From an uncultured Acetatifactor sp. (GTDB taxonomy: Bacteria > Bacillota > Clostridia > Lachnospirales > Lachnospiraceae): a stretch of 64,000 nucleotides of DNA. Made by a program: the position numbers and the translations under genes. Where the stretch lies: NCBI GenBank assembly GCA_947594835.1, contig CANQEH010000001.1:295837-359836 (forward strand), read 5' to 3'. How positions within the stretch are numbered: position 1 is the stretch's first letter; every line of letters begins with the position of its first letter. A model generated the notes under the pieces. It saw only the letters and a program-made list of their open reading frames with translations, did no database searches and was not told the origin of the DNA. This document shows, piece after piece, positions 42,446-51,103 of the stretch.

Positions 42446-42943
42446 TTATTTTGAAATGATCATGTTACATCTGCTCCACAACTCATCTTTATAGGGAAAT
42501 ACATCTTTGTCAATCTTTCTTTCGACAAAACCGACTTTTTCATAACATTGTTTCGCCAATGCATTTTCACTGAAAACATTTACCTGAACCGCTGATGCGC
42601 CTGTTATCTGAAAGGCGTATTGCAGAGCCAGATGTAGCATTTCTTTTCCGTAACCCTTTCCGCGTTTTAATTGATCCACGATTATAAATTTTAGAAAACC
42701 GATATTATCTGTTGGATTGACAGAATAACAGAAAAAACCTACCGCCTGTCCATTGTTTTCAGTCGCTACATAAGCGCTGTCTGTCCAGTCTATGGCATTT
42801 TTCTCTAATAAATCATGGAAGGAGTTTCGTGTCACGGGGTATGGCAAAAGATTTGCGCACCAAAAGGCGTGAGTCCGTTCGTTATCAATCCATTTTGATA
42901 CAGATTCGTAATCTTTATCTGGTATATATGGCCGGATTCTCAT
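42446..42943 (-). CDS. GNAT family N-acetyltransferase
   Basis: A 165-aa acetyl-CoA-dependent transferase beginning MRIRPY. The acetyl-CoA-binding motif A is visible as LKFIIVDQLKRGKGYGKEML (R-x-x-G-x-G/A as RGKGYG), and the C-terminal motif B region is ENALAKQCYEKVGF. ATG 42943 chosen over 42952 because the conserved fold starts there. Substrate unknown. AT-rich like its neighbours, located between the TipAS-type regulator and the helicase leader. Confidence 0.88.
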   Translation of the reverse strand: MRIRPYIPDKDYESVSKWIDNERTHAFWCANLLPYPVTRNSFHDLLEKNAIDWTDSAYVATENNGQAVGFFCYSVNPTDNIGFLKFIIVDQLKRGKGYGKEMLHLALQYAFQITGASAVQVNVFSENALAKQCYEKVGFVERKIDKDVFPYKDELWSRCNMIISK

Positions 42944-42967
42944 AAATAACAATGTCCTTTCTTAAAT

Positions 42968-43075
42968 CTATGGATCAAGTTTTGATAGGTAGTTTTCCGC
43001 GATGTATTCTTCAAATCCTTTAACGGCGGATATGTCGGCACTGTCATTGGCTGTACCATATCTTCCGCAATCCAT
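42968..43075 (-). pseudogene. Short C-terminal gene fragment
   Basis: A 35-codon minus-strand frame (MDCGRYGTANDSADISAV...) with protein-like composition ending KLDP, no ribosome site, and an in-frame stop 15 bases upstream. Looks like the tail of a lost gene; I do not recognise the family. Confidence 0.3.
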
Positions 43076-43190
43076 CAGAAAGAGCTGTCACGTTTTGAAT
43101 TGTAGCATATCTCGAATAATACAGCAATAAAAACCTATCATAAAAGCAAAACACAAAAATCTTAAGTTAAAATTTTACTAGAAAGTTCTA

Positions 43191-43219
43191 TTGACTTTCA
43201 GCCTTGTGCTTGCTAGTAT
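43191..43219 (+). promoter_or_regulatory. Strong promoter of helicase leader RNA
   Basis: TTGACT (43191-43196), 17-base spacer ending in TGC, TAGTAT (43214-43219): an extended -10 promoter. Expected transcription start near 43226, almost 290 nt before the helicase start codon. Confidence 0.75.
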
Positions 43220-43225
43220 AAAAAA

Positions 43226-43313
43226 CAAGGCGAGTTTACCGCTGGCCGATATGTAGTACAAAAATGTATGGGCTGAAAGGGAAGTCCTTCGCCGTAAGGT
43301 GGAGGATTTTTTT
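43226..43313 (+). ncRNA. Candidate ~88-nt leader/small RNA ending in an intrinsic terminator
   Basis: From the predicted start, the RNA ends in a 9-pair stem TCCTTCGCC (43285-43293), GTAA loop (GNRA type), GGTGGAGGA (43298-43306), followed by seven T. The two non-Watson-Crick positions are G-U pairs. No reading frame with a ribosome site lies within. It matches no riboswitch class I can recall. Either an attenuator for the helicase gene or a separate small RNA of that locus. Confidence 0.5.
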
Positions 43314-43514
43314 CGTAGTGAGGACAGACAATTGAAGAAAACAGAAGCCCGGGTTGTCTAAGACAAGTTTTTGGAGACTATCTCAGAAATATAGCTAAGG
43401 GAAATAAGGCGGGGAACAAGCCGCGTGGAGAGACGACAAGCAGGCAGGAATATTGTCATGTGGGGAAGGAACTTCATGACAAGCAATGTGTGAATAAAAG
43501 ATGGCGAGGTACAG
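43314..43514 (+). promoter_or_regulatory. Structured leader between terminator and helicase gene
   Basis: Repeated GACAA/TTGTC words form dyads: TTGTCT-A-AGACAA near 43354-43366 and TTGTCATG with CATGACAA near 43456-43484. A GCGG/CCGC hairpin lies near 43413-43427. No gene seen. Together with the terminator this gives a leader of nearly 290 nt. Confidence 0.4.
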
Positions 43515-46244
43515 ATGAATACAAGATATTACATGATCCTTATTAAGGGAGAAATCAAGACCTCCGAGATAACGTCATGCGTGTATCATAAAGATGAGCA
43601 TAAATGGGATGTAACCTTTCAGAATGGGAAGACATACTCGTACGCATATTTGAATGTGGAAAAGCTGACTGATCCCAAAGTGTTGAACCCCAGTAGGTAT
43701 CGTATCAGCAGAGAAGGGCGGGAACTGTCTCATATCAAAGAAATATATGTATTTGAAAAGGCATATCAGGCTTATTGGCATATTTGTTTTGAAAATGGCA
43801 GTGAAAGAGATTATTGTCAAAACGAATTAAAAATCACGGAGTCCTGCCTGAGTCAGGATCAGTCAGCTAATGTGTTCCAATACATAAAACAGATTGCTGG
43901 TTTAAGTGGCATTCAGAATAAAGAGACTGGTGAAAAACTATTGCCCCAGAGGTTTGACAAAATTTCTTTTGTGGGTTGTGACGTCGCATTGGCAAAGTAT
44001 CTGAATCCAGCTTCCTTACAAGATGAAAAAGCTGGATATAAATATATCCCAATTTTCCCGTTTGGATGCAATGGCAGTCAGTACCAGGCTGTAAAAAATG
44101 CGATGGAGCATCAAATCAGCGTGATACAGGGCCCGCCCGGGACGGGCAAGACGCAGACAATATTAAATATTATTGCAAATATATTGATGCAGGGGAAAAC
44201 GGTACAGATAGTATCGAGCAACAATTCGGCCATAGAAAATGTATATGAAAAATTGTCTTCCCCCAAATATAATTTGGGGTTTATTGCCGCAAGGTTGGGA
44301 AGTTCTAAAAACAAAAAACTTTTTGTTGAGAATCAGGATACCAATTATCCCGATTTTTCTTTGTGGAAAATTGAAGGAAACCCAAGCGATTTACAGAAGA
44401 AAATAGCAGAGCAGTCAGAACAGTTGAAAAATGTTTTTGAACAGCAGGAGAAGCTGGCAAGTTTAAGACAGGAGCTTGCGCTGCTGGTTACGGAACAGGG
44501 ATATTTTAACCAATATGCCAAAGAAATGGATGTCAAAGCAGAAAGTATAAAACATAAGAAAAAACTGTTTGCAAAACATTGGATGGCATTGTGGCAGAAA
44601 TGCCAGCTGCTTTCAGAAGGGAAAAAGAAAATAGGAGTTTGGTTTAAAATAAAATCCTTTTTGCAATATGGAGTAACAGATTGGAATTTTTATCGACAAG
44701 ATATTTCGAAAATAATCACTGTATTTCAGATGATGTATTACCGCACAAAGCAGATGGAATTGTCTGAGGAGATTGCTGCCATTGAAAAGTCTTTAAATTG
44801 TGTGGACAAGAATTTAGTGGAAGAATTATGCAGTCAGTCAATGATGGCCCTAAAAAATAAACTGGCGGGAAAGTATGATAGCAATGGTATTCGGAAAATT
44901 TTCCGTGAAGATAATCTGAGAAAAGAGCCAGCGGAAGTTTTGGAGGAATACCCGGTTATATTGAGCACAACATTTTCATCAAATAATAGCTTTAATTCAG
45001 AGGTGGTGTACGATTATCTTATCATGGATGAGGCTTCACAGGTAGATATTGCAACCGGCGCCCTGGCGCTTTCCTGTGCAAGAAATGCCGTGATTGTAGG
45101 GGATACCAAGCAGCTTCCGAATGTCGTTACAGATGAAATAAAAGTCAAGGCAAAAGTTATATTTGATCAATTCAATGTGCATGAAGGCTATCAGTATACC
45201 AAGAGCTTTCTGCAATCCATCCTGGATGTTATGCCAAATGTAACACAAACAATGCTGCGGGAACATTACAGATGCCACCCTAAAATAATCAATTTCTGCA
45301 ATCAGAAATTCTACCGTGGCGAATTGGTAATAATGACAACGGATCATGGCGAAGAAAATGTCTTGTCAGTGGTAAAAACAGCGGCCGGGAATCACGAGCG
45401 CAACCATTATAGTCAACGACAGATAGATGTCATTAAACATGAGATTATACCAAAATATGTTTCCAATCCGGCGGAGACAGGAATTATTGCTCCGTACAAA
45501 AATCAGGTGGAAGCGCTGAGACGGGAGATAACAGATATTGATGCCGATACGGTGCATAAGTTCCAGGGTAAGGAGAAAGAGAATATTATTATTTCTACGG
45601 TGGATGATGTGATATCTGATTTTACAGATGATCCATATTTAATCAACGTGGCTGTATCAAGGGCCAAAAAGAAGTTAATGCTGGTTGTGACCGGGAATGA
45701 ACAAGAGAAAGAGCGCAATATAACAGATTTGATAGACTATATTCAATACAATAACTTTGAGGTGGCAGACAGCAAAATCTATTCCATTTTTGACTATCTT
45801 TACAAACAGTATACCGAGGTGAGAATGGCATATTTGCAGAAGCATAAAAAAATATCAGAATATGATTCGGAGAATTTGATGTATTCGTTGATCGAGGAAA
45901 TTATTGCTGACAACAAGTATTCAAGTCTGGATGTTGCTTGCCATTTTCCTTTGAATATGTTGATAAAAAATACAGAACTGTTAAATGAGCAGGAAAGTAT
46001 TTATGTAAGGAATCCAGCCACACATCTGGATTTCCTGATTTACAGTAGGATTGGGAAAAAGCCCGTGTTGGCAATTGAAGTGGACGGCTATGAATACCAT
46101 AAAGCAAATACTGCACAGGCATCAAGGGATCTGCAAAAAGACCATATAATGGAGTTATATGGAATTCCATTGCTGAGGTTTCAAACAAATGGCAGCCGTG
46201 AAAGAGAAAAGATTGTGGAAAAGCTGGATGAATTGATCGGATAA
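43515..46244 (+). CDS. SF1 (UPF1/DNA2-like) helicase with C-terminal nuclease-like domain
   Basis: A 909-aa protein. Residues ~1-140 form a beta-rich N-terminal domain I do not recognise. SF1 motor: GPPGTGKTQT (Walker A, ~205), a helical insertion (~260-440) with coiled-coil stretches, DEASQVD (motif II, ~503), GDTKQLPNV (motif III), REHYRCHPKI (motif IV), TVHKFQGKEKENIIIS (motif V) and NVAVSRAKKKLMLVV (motif VI). The C-terminal ~90 residues have HLDFLIYSRIGKKPVLAIEVDGYEYHK, a DUF2726/VSR-like PD-(D/E)XK pattern. A similar helicase-nuclease plan occurs in several anti-phage proteins (e.g. Mokosh type II, with a different nuclease), so defence is plausible. It stands alone in an AT-rich island behind a long leader. 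Confidence 0.88.
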   Translation: MNTRYYMILIKGEIKTSEITSCVYHKDEHKWDVTFQNGKTYSYAYLNVEKLTDPKVLNPSRYRISREGRELSHIKEIYVFEKAYQAYWHICFENGSERDYCQNELKITESCLSQDQSANVFQYIKQIAGLSGIQNKETGEKLLPQRFDKISFVGCDVALAKYLNPASLQDEKAGYKYIPIFPFGCNGSQYQAVKNAMEHQISVIQGPPGTGKTQTILNIIANILMQGKTVQIVSSNNSAIENVYEKLSSPKYNLGFIAARLGSSKNKKLFVENQDTNYPDFSLWKIEGNPSDLQKKIAEQSEQLKNVFEQQEKLASLRQELALLVTEQGYFNQYAKEMDVKAESIKHKKKLFAKHWMALWQKCQLLSEGKKKIGVWFKIKSFLQYGVTDWNFYRQDISKIITVFQMMYYRTKQMELSEEIAAIEKSLNCVDKNLVEELCSQSMMALKNKLAGKYDSNGIRKIFREDNLRKEPAEVLEEYPVILSTTFSSNNSFNSEVVYDYLIMDEASQVDIATGALALSCARNAVIVGDTKQLPNVVTDEIKVKAKVIFDQFNVHEGYQYTKSFLQSILDVMPNVTQTMLREHYRCHPKIINFCNQKFYRGELVIMTTDHGEENVLSVVKTAAGNHERNHYSQRQIDVIKHEIIPKYVSNPAETGIIAPYKNQVEALRREITDIDADTVHKFQGKEKENIIISTVDDVISDFTDDPYLINVAVSRAKKKLMLVVTGNEQEKERNITDLIDYIQYNNFEVADSKIYSIFDYLYKQYTEVRMAYLQKHKKISEYDSENLMYSLIEEIIADNKYSSLDVACHFPLNMLIKNTELLNEQESIYVRNPATHLDFLIYSRIGKKPVLAIEVDGYEYHKANTAQASRDLQKDHIMELYGIPLLRFQTNGSREREKIVEKLDELIG

Positions 46245-46369
46245 CGGGGAATGCAGCCGAATATGATTGTGATGAGGTATTGGACACATATCATAATTAT
46301 GCGGGGAAACTGCCAGTGCTGAAAGCTTCGGAAAGGCAAAATATTATATCCAAGATTGCCGATGGTTGA
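46245..46369 (+). other. Possible out-of-frame coding remnant after helicase gene
   Basis: In the +1 frame relative to the helicase, codons from about 46233 read AAEYDCDEVLDTYHNYAGKL... and stop at 46369 without any start codon. Composition is protein-like. It may be a lost extension of the helicase or the end of a deleted gene. Confidence 0.25.
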
Positions 46370-46373
46370 AATA

Positions 46374-46503
46374 ATGCGTATAATGGCAATGAAGGACAAG
46401 CCGCAAGCTGAACTGGAGAGGGTGGCAAAACTTTTACAGGACGCGGGATCGTATTGTCTGGCAACGACTGACGGCAATCAGCCAGGGGTACGGCCATTAG
46501 AGG
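46374..46503 (+). pseudogene. Fragment of a pyridoxamine 5'-phosphate oxidase-like flavoprotein
   Basis: Reads LERVAKLLQDAGSYCLATTDG and NQPGVRPLE, the start of PPOX-fold FMN-binding proteins (usual form: YLATVDGDQPRVRPF). After this the similarity ends, and the frame runs into the MBL gene. Truncated remnant at the island's right border. Confidence 0.6.
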
Positions 46504-46574
46504 GACAGCGACATTTTCTTCTCTTCCCAATGAGGCGGAAGAGAAAAGATTCTGAAGAAAGGGGGCATATTGCC

Positions 46575-47219
46575 ATGACGGGAAATATTGAGGTATTTAC
46601 ACAGAACAGTATTCGGATCAAGGATGGGGACAGGACGGTCTACATTGATCCGTTTCAGATGAAGACAGAACCGCGGGATGCGGATTTTATTCTGATAACA
46701 CATGACCATCACGACCATTTTTCGCCGGAGGATATTGCAAAAACAGCGGGGAAGGACACGGTCCTTGTGGTGCCGGAGAAGATGGAGGACAAGGCCCGGG
46801 AGGCCGCCGGTCTGGTAAAGCGGATTGTGACGGTGAAACCGGGCGCCTGCCGCGAGGTGGAGGGGCTGGAGTTTGAAACTGTGCCGGCGTACAATATCTT
46901 AAAGCCGTTTCATCCAAGAAATGCCGGGTGGGTAGGATATGTTCTGAAGATCGGCGGGAAGCGTATCTATGTTGCCGGGGACACGGACGCCACCGAGGAA
47001 GCGAAGGCGGTAAAGTGTGATATTGCATTGATCCCCATCGGCGGCACCTATACGATGGATGCGAAAAAAGCGGCGGAGCTTGTGGATGCGATCCGCCCGG
47101 AGGTGGCGATACCTACGCATTACGGCAGTATCGTGGGAAAGCCTTCCGACGGGGCGGCTTTTGCCGGCTATGTGAAGGCCCCGGTCAGGGTAGAATTGAA
47201 AAGGACAGATTTTTCGTAA
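46575..47219 (+). CDS. MBL-fold metal-dependent hydrolase (UlaG/YtnP-like)
   Basis: A 214-aa metallo-beta-lactamase-fold enzyme. THDHHDHFSPEDI gives the HxHxDH metal motif; GDTDATEEA and PTHYGSIVG supply the later Asp and His ligands. Lacks the extra helices of lactonases and resembles the YP_/UlaG-like sugar-lactone or nucleotidyl hydrolase group. ATG 46575 is supported by AAAGGGGG (46558-46565); the frame is open upstream only because it joins a PPOX remnant. It lies 25 nt before the mannosidase gene and may share its transcript. Substrate unknown. Confidence 0.88.
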   Translation: MTGNIEVFTQNSIRIKDGDRTVYIDPFQMKTEPRDADFILITHDHHDHFSPEDIAKTAGKDTVLVVPEKMEDKAREAAGLVKRIVTVKPGACREVEGLEFETVPAYNILKPFHPRNAGWVGYVLKIGGKRIYVAGDTDATEEAKAVKCDIALIPIGGTYTMDAKKAAELVDAIRPEVAIPTHYGSIVGKPSDGAAFAGYVKAPVRVELKRTDFS

Positions 47220-47244
47220 GGAGAAAATAAGAAGGGAGCAGGGC

Positions 47245-49728
47245 ATGAAGACAGTCACATTACATGAGAACTGGACATTGCGGCAGGCGGGGCAGGATGA
47301 GAGGATACCGGCGGCGGTTCCCGGTTCCGTCTACGGAGACCTGCTGGCGGCGGGCAGGATGGAGGATCCTTTCTGGAAGGACAATGAGGATGGGGCCCTT
47401 GCGCTGATGGATCATTCTTATGAGTACAGCACGGTTTTTGACTGCGGGGAGGAGCTGCTTTCCTGCGACGGCGTCGTCCTTCGCTTCGAGGGGCTGGATA
47501 CCGTTGCGGATGTTTTTTTAAACGGCGAGATGCTGGGCCATGTGGAGAATATGCACCGCACATGGGAGTATTCTGTCAAAGAGCTTCTGAAAAAAGAGGG
47601 AAACGAGCTGCGGGTGTATTTTTATTCCCCCACCAAATACATAGAGGAGGCTTTCCGAAAGGCTCCCACCCGGGGCACGGAGGACGCCATGAACGGCTTT
47701 GTGCACCTGCGCAAGGCGCATTATATGTTCGGCTGGGACTGGGGCGCACATCTGCCGGATGCGGCCATCTGGAGACCTGTTCTGCTGCTCGGCATGGATA
47801 CCGCCAGGCTGGACAGCGTGGCGGTGCTGCAGTTCCATGGGGACGGGGAAGTGCGGCTGAAGATTACGCCGGAGATTGAAATGGCTCCGAAGGGCTCCGA
47901 AGCGGGAAAACTTCTGCCGCCGGGGGAGCTCCCGGAAGGCCTGCGTACCAAAGTAAAGATCGTGTCCCCCGACGGGGAGGAGAGCTTCTATGACTCCTGC
48001 AAGGAAGAGATCGTGGTCTCATCTCCGAAGCTTTGGTGGCCCAACGGATATGGAGAGCAAAATTTGTATACCGTTACAGTGGTGCTGGAAAAGGCGGACG
48101 GGACGGAATTGGATCGGTGGACGAGAAGAATCGGTCTGCGCACCGTCACCATGGACCGTACCCCCGATCGGTGGGGCGAGCGGTTCGCCGCCTGCGTCAA
48201 CGGCGTGGACATCTTTTCCATGGGCGCCGACTACATCCCGGAGGATCATCTGCTGGGCCGTGTAAACCGCGAGACGACAAAAGCGCTTCTGGACAAGGCT
48301 GTCTTTGCTCATTTTAACTGTATCCGCGTCTGGGGCGGCGGGTACTACCCCGACGACTGGTTCTATGATCTGTGCGACGAGATGGGACTGCTCGTCTGGC
48401 AGGACTTTATGTTCGCCTGCGCCGTGTACGATCTGACGCCGGAGTTTGAGGAAAATATCAGGGCCGAATTTATAGACAATCTGAAACGCATCAGGCATCA
48501 TGCGTCACTGGGCCTCATGTGCGGCAACAACGAGATGGAACAGTTCGTGAGCCAGCGCACCTGGGTCAGCAAGGACAGCGAGGTGCGGGACTATATCATC
48601 ATGTACGAGTACATTCTGCCCCGCATAATGAAGCAGTACGCGCCCCAGGTGTTCTACTGGCCTTCCAGCCCCTCTTCGGGGGGCTCCTTCGACGCTCCGG
48701 GGGACGAGAACCGGGGAGATGTGCACTACTGGGAGGTATGGCACGGCAACAAGCCCTTCTCGGAGTACCGCAAGTTTTATTTCCGGTATCTGTCCGAGTT
48801 CGGATTCCAGTCCTTCCCCTCCCGCAAGACCGTGGAGACCTTCACGGATGATGAGAGGGACATGAACATTTTCTCCTACATGATGGAGAAGCACCAGAGG
48901 AACGGCTCGGCCAACGGTAAGATCATGAACTATATGCAGCAGATCTACAAATATCCGTCCTCCTTTGAGACGGTGATCTACGCCTCCCAGCTGCTGCAGG
49001 CCGACGCCATCCGATATGGAGTGGAACATTTCAGACGCAATCGCAGCGAATGCCGCTGTATGGGCGCCGTTTACTGGCAGTTTAACGATTGCTGGCCGGT
49101 GGCGTCCTGGGCCAGCGTGGACTATTGTCAGCGGTTGAAGGCGCTGCACTACTATGCAAGGCGTTTCTTTGCGCCGGTGATGATCTCCTGCGAGGAGGAG
49201 GGAATGCTGGGCAGCGGCCAGGAGCTGGTGCGGCTTCCCTTTGCATTTCCCAAGTCCATTCGCCTGAATGTGGCCAACGAGACCATGCAGGATGAGAAGC
49301 TTGCGGTGAAGTGGCAGATCAGAGATACCGCCGCAAAGGTGCTGCGCTCCGAGGAGATACCTGTCACCGTGCCGGCGCTGAGCAGCCTTTGGCTGGAGAA
49401 GGTGGAGCTTCCCGAAATTGATATCTACGGTCAGTATGTGAGCTATCAGGCGTGGAAGAATGGGACGGTGATCTCAGAGGGGACGGTGATCTTTTCCTAC
49501 CCGAAGTATTTTCGGTACGAGGATCCTGAACTCGACGTTTCCGTGTCGGGGAACCGCATCACGGTTTCTGCCCGGAAATATGCAAAGAGTGTGGAGATCC
49601 TGAATGAGAACGAAGATCTGATCCTCTCCGACAATTATTTCGATCTGAACGGAGACAGCAAAACGGTGGAGATCATAAGCGGTAAGGCGGACAACCTGAG
49701 GCTTCGCAGCGTTTACGATATCCGATGA
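47245..49728 (+). CDS. Beta-mannosidase, glycoside hydrolase family 2
   Basis: An 827-aa cytoplasmic exo-acting enzyme; no signal peptide. N-terminal sugar-binding beta domain (NWTLRQAG, VPGSVYGDLL), Ig-like domain, and TIM barrel. The acid/base Glu is in MCGNNEMEQ (~429) and the nucleophile Glu in LSEFGFQSFPS (~519). NCIRVWGGGYYPDDWFYDLCDEMGLLVWQDFMFAC is split over the barrel and is diagnostic for beta-mannosidases. AGGGAG before ATG 47245. Followed by an AGE-family enzyme and a fructokinase-like gene, implying conversion of released mannose to fructose 6-phosphate. Confidence 0.93.
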   Translation: MKTVTLHENWTLRQAGQDERIPAAVPGSVYGDLLAAGRMEDPFWKDNEDGALALMDHSYEYSTVFDCGEELLSCDGVVLRFEGLDTVADVFLNGEMLGHVENMHRTWEYSVKELLKKEGNELRVYFYSPTKYIEEAFRKAPTRGTEDAMNGFVHLRKAHYMFGWDWGAHLPDAAIWRPVLLLGMDTARLDSVAVLQFHGDGEVRLKITPEIEMAPKGSEAGKLLPPGELPEGLRTKVKIVSPDGEESFYDSCKEEIVVSSPKLWWPNGYGEQNLYTVTVVLEKADGTELDRWTRRIGLRTVTMDRTPDRWGERFAACVNGVDIFSMGADYIPEDHLLGRVNRETTKALLDKAVFAHFNCIRVWGGGYYPDDWFYDLCDEMGLLVWQDFMFACAVYDLTPEFEENIRAEFIDNLKRIRHHASLGLMCGNNEMEQFVSQRTWVSKDSEVRDYIIMYEYILPRIMKQYAPQVFYWPSSPSSGGSFDAPGDENRGDVHYWEVWHGNKPFSEYRKFYFRYLSEFGFQSFPSRKTVETFTDDERDMNIFSYMMEKHQRNGSANGKIMNYMQQIYKYPSSFETVIYASQLLQADAIRYGVEHFRRNRSECRCMGAVYWQFNDCWPVASWASVDYCQRLKALHYYARRFFAPVMISCEEEGMLGSGQELVRLPFAFPKSIRLNVANETMQDEKLAVKWQIRDTAAKVLRSEEIPVTVPALSSLWLEKVELPEIDIYGQYVSYQAWKNGTVISEGTVIFSYPKYFRYEDPELDVSVSGNRITVSARKYAKSVEILNENEDLILSDNYFDLNGDSKTVEIISGKADNLRLRSVYDIR

Positions 49729-49818
49729 CGGCGGGCACGGCAGCAGCCCGCCCCAAGGGAAGAGAATTTCACAAAAAGCAGCAGGCGCGATGAGAAAGCG
49801 GCGAGGAGGCCAAGTGGC

Positions 49819-51072
49819 ATGGACAAAAAATATCAAATTGACACCCTTGAAAATAAGGCGTTTCTGGAGGAGATCAGAAGCGGTCTTTTGAAGTTCGGAC
49901 ATCGGTTCCCGTCCGAAGCAGGCTCCTCCTATTATCTGGGAGACGACGGCACACCGTGGACGGACAGGCCCCGCGAGACCTGGATCACCAGCCGGATGGC
50001 CCATGTGTACAGCATAGGCGCCCTGCTGGGGCATGAGGGGAGCCGCGGGCTGGCAGAGGCGGCGATAAAAGGGCTTCTGGGAGAACTCAGGGACGGGAAA
50101 AACGGAGGCTGGTATCCGGGGGTCACGGCAAAGCAGGAGATCCTTCCCGGAAAGCAGTGTTACGCCCATGCGTTTGTGATCCTGGCGGCATCATCCGCCT
50201 CGCTGGCAGGGATACCGGGAGCGGAGGAGCTGCTTGGGGAAGCGCTGGAGGTCTATGACCGGCATTTCTGGCAGGAGGAGGAAGGACTGGCCTGCGATAC
50301 CTGGAATACGGAATTTACGGTTCTGGAAGATTACCGGGGGCTGAATGCCAATATGCATTCGGTGGAAGCTTTTCTGGCGGCGGCGGACGTGACGAAAGAC
50401 GAGAAGTACCGCGAGAGGGCCGGCAGGATCATTGACAGGGTCATCGGCTGGGCATCCGGGAACCAATGGAGGATCCCGGAGCATTTCACAAAGGACTGGG
50501 AGGCGGATCTGGAATGTAACAGAGAGCATCCGGCGGATCCGTTCAAGCCGTACGGCGCTACTCCGGGACACGGGATCGAGTGGGCCAGGCTCATCACCCA
50601 GTGGGCGCTCTCCATGTATCCACAGGACAGGGATGCAGCGCTGCCCTATCTAATGGCGGCGGAGGAGCTGTACTGCCGTGCAGTGGAAGACGCCTGGAAC
50701 GCGGACGGCGCGCCGGGCCTTGTCTATACCACTGACTGGGAGGGAAGACCGGTGGTACACGACAGGATGCACTGGACGCTGGCGGAGGCGGTCAATACCT
50801 CCGCAGTGCTGTACCGGGTCGTGAAAAAAGACAGGTATGCCCAGGATTACGCAGCATTTATGGAGTATCTGGACGGAAAGGTGCTGGATCACGAGAAAGG
50901 TTCCTGGTTCCATCAGCTTGACCGCAAAAATCGTCTGATCGGCACGGTGTGGCCGGGAAAATCGGATCTCTATCACGCGTTTCAGGCCACGCTGATTCCC
51001 TATGTCAGAACGGATCTGTCCGTTGCCGTGGCAGCAGCCCGGAACGCGGACGGCGGAAATAGAGCGGTATGA
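49819..51072 (+). CDS. AGE-family epimerase/isomerase (mannose isomerase or cellobiose 2-epimerase-like)
   Basis: A 417-aa (alpha/alpha)6-barrel protein of the N-acylglucosamine 2-epimerase superfamily. Features: WITSRMAHVYSIGALLG (R-x-x-H pattern), CYAHAFVILAASSA (active-site His), LEDYRGLNANMHSVEAFLAA (conserved N-x-x-MH) and ATPGHGIEWARLI (catalytic His). Family members interconvert mannose/fructose or epimerise mannobiose/cellobiose. Between beta-mannosidase and a fructokinase-like gene, mannose isomerase is the simplest reading; mannobiose 2-epimerase is the alternative. The gap to the mannosidase is 90 nt, to the kinase 31 nt. Confidence 0.85.
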   Translation: MDKKYQIDTLENKAFLEEIRSGLLKFGHRFPSEAGSSYYLGDDGTPWTDRPRETWITSRMAHVYSIGALLGHEGSRGLAEAAIKGLLGELRDGKNGGWYPGVTAKQEILPGKQCYAHAFVILAASSASLAGIPGAEELLGEALEVYDRHFWQEEEGLACDTWNTEFTVLEDYRGLNANMHSVEAFLAAADVTKDEKYRERAGRIIDRVIGWASGNQWRIPEHFTKDWEADLECNREHPADPFKPYGATPGHGIEWARLITQWALSMYPQDRDAALPYLMAAEELYCRAVEDAWNADGAPGLVYTTDWEGRPVVHDRMHWTLAEAVNTSAVLYRVVKKDRYAQDYAAFMEYLDGKVLDHEKGSWFHQLDRKNRLIGTVWPGKSDLYHAFQATLIPYVRTDLSVAVAAARNADGGNRAV

Positions 51073-51103
51073 ATGCCTGCTAAAGCGCACAAGGAGTGTA
51101 AAG

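Noticed and set aside
44345..45000. Reverse transcriptase or retron partner for the helicase leader RNA
   Set aside because: No reverse-transcriptase motif (YxDD) occurs in the helicase or in any neighbouring frame; the leader is not a retron on present evidence.
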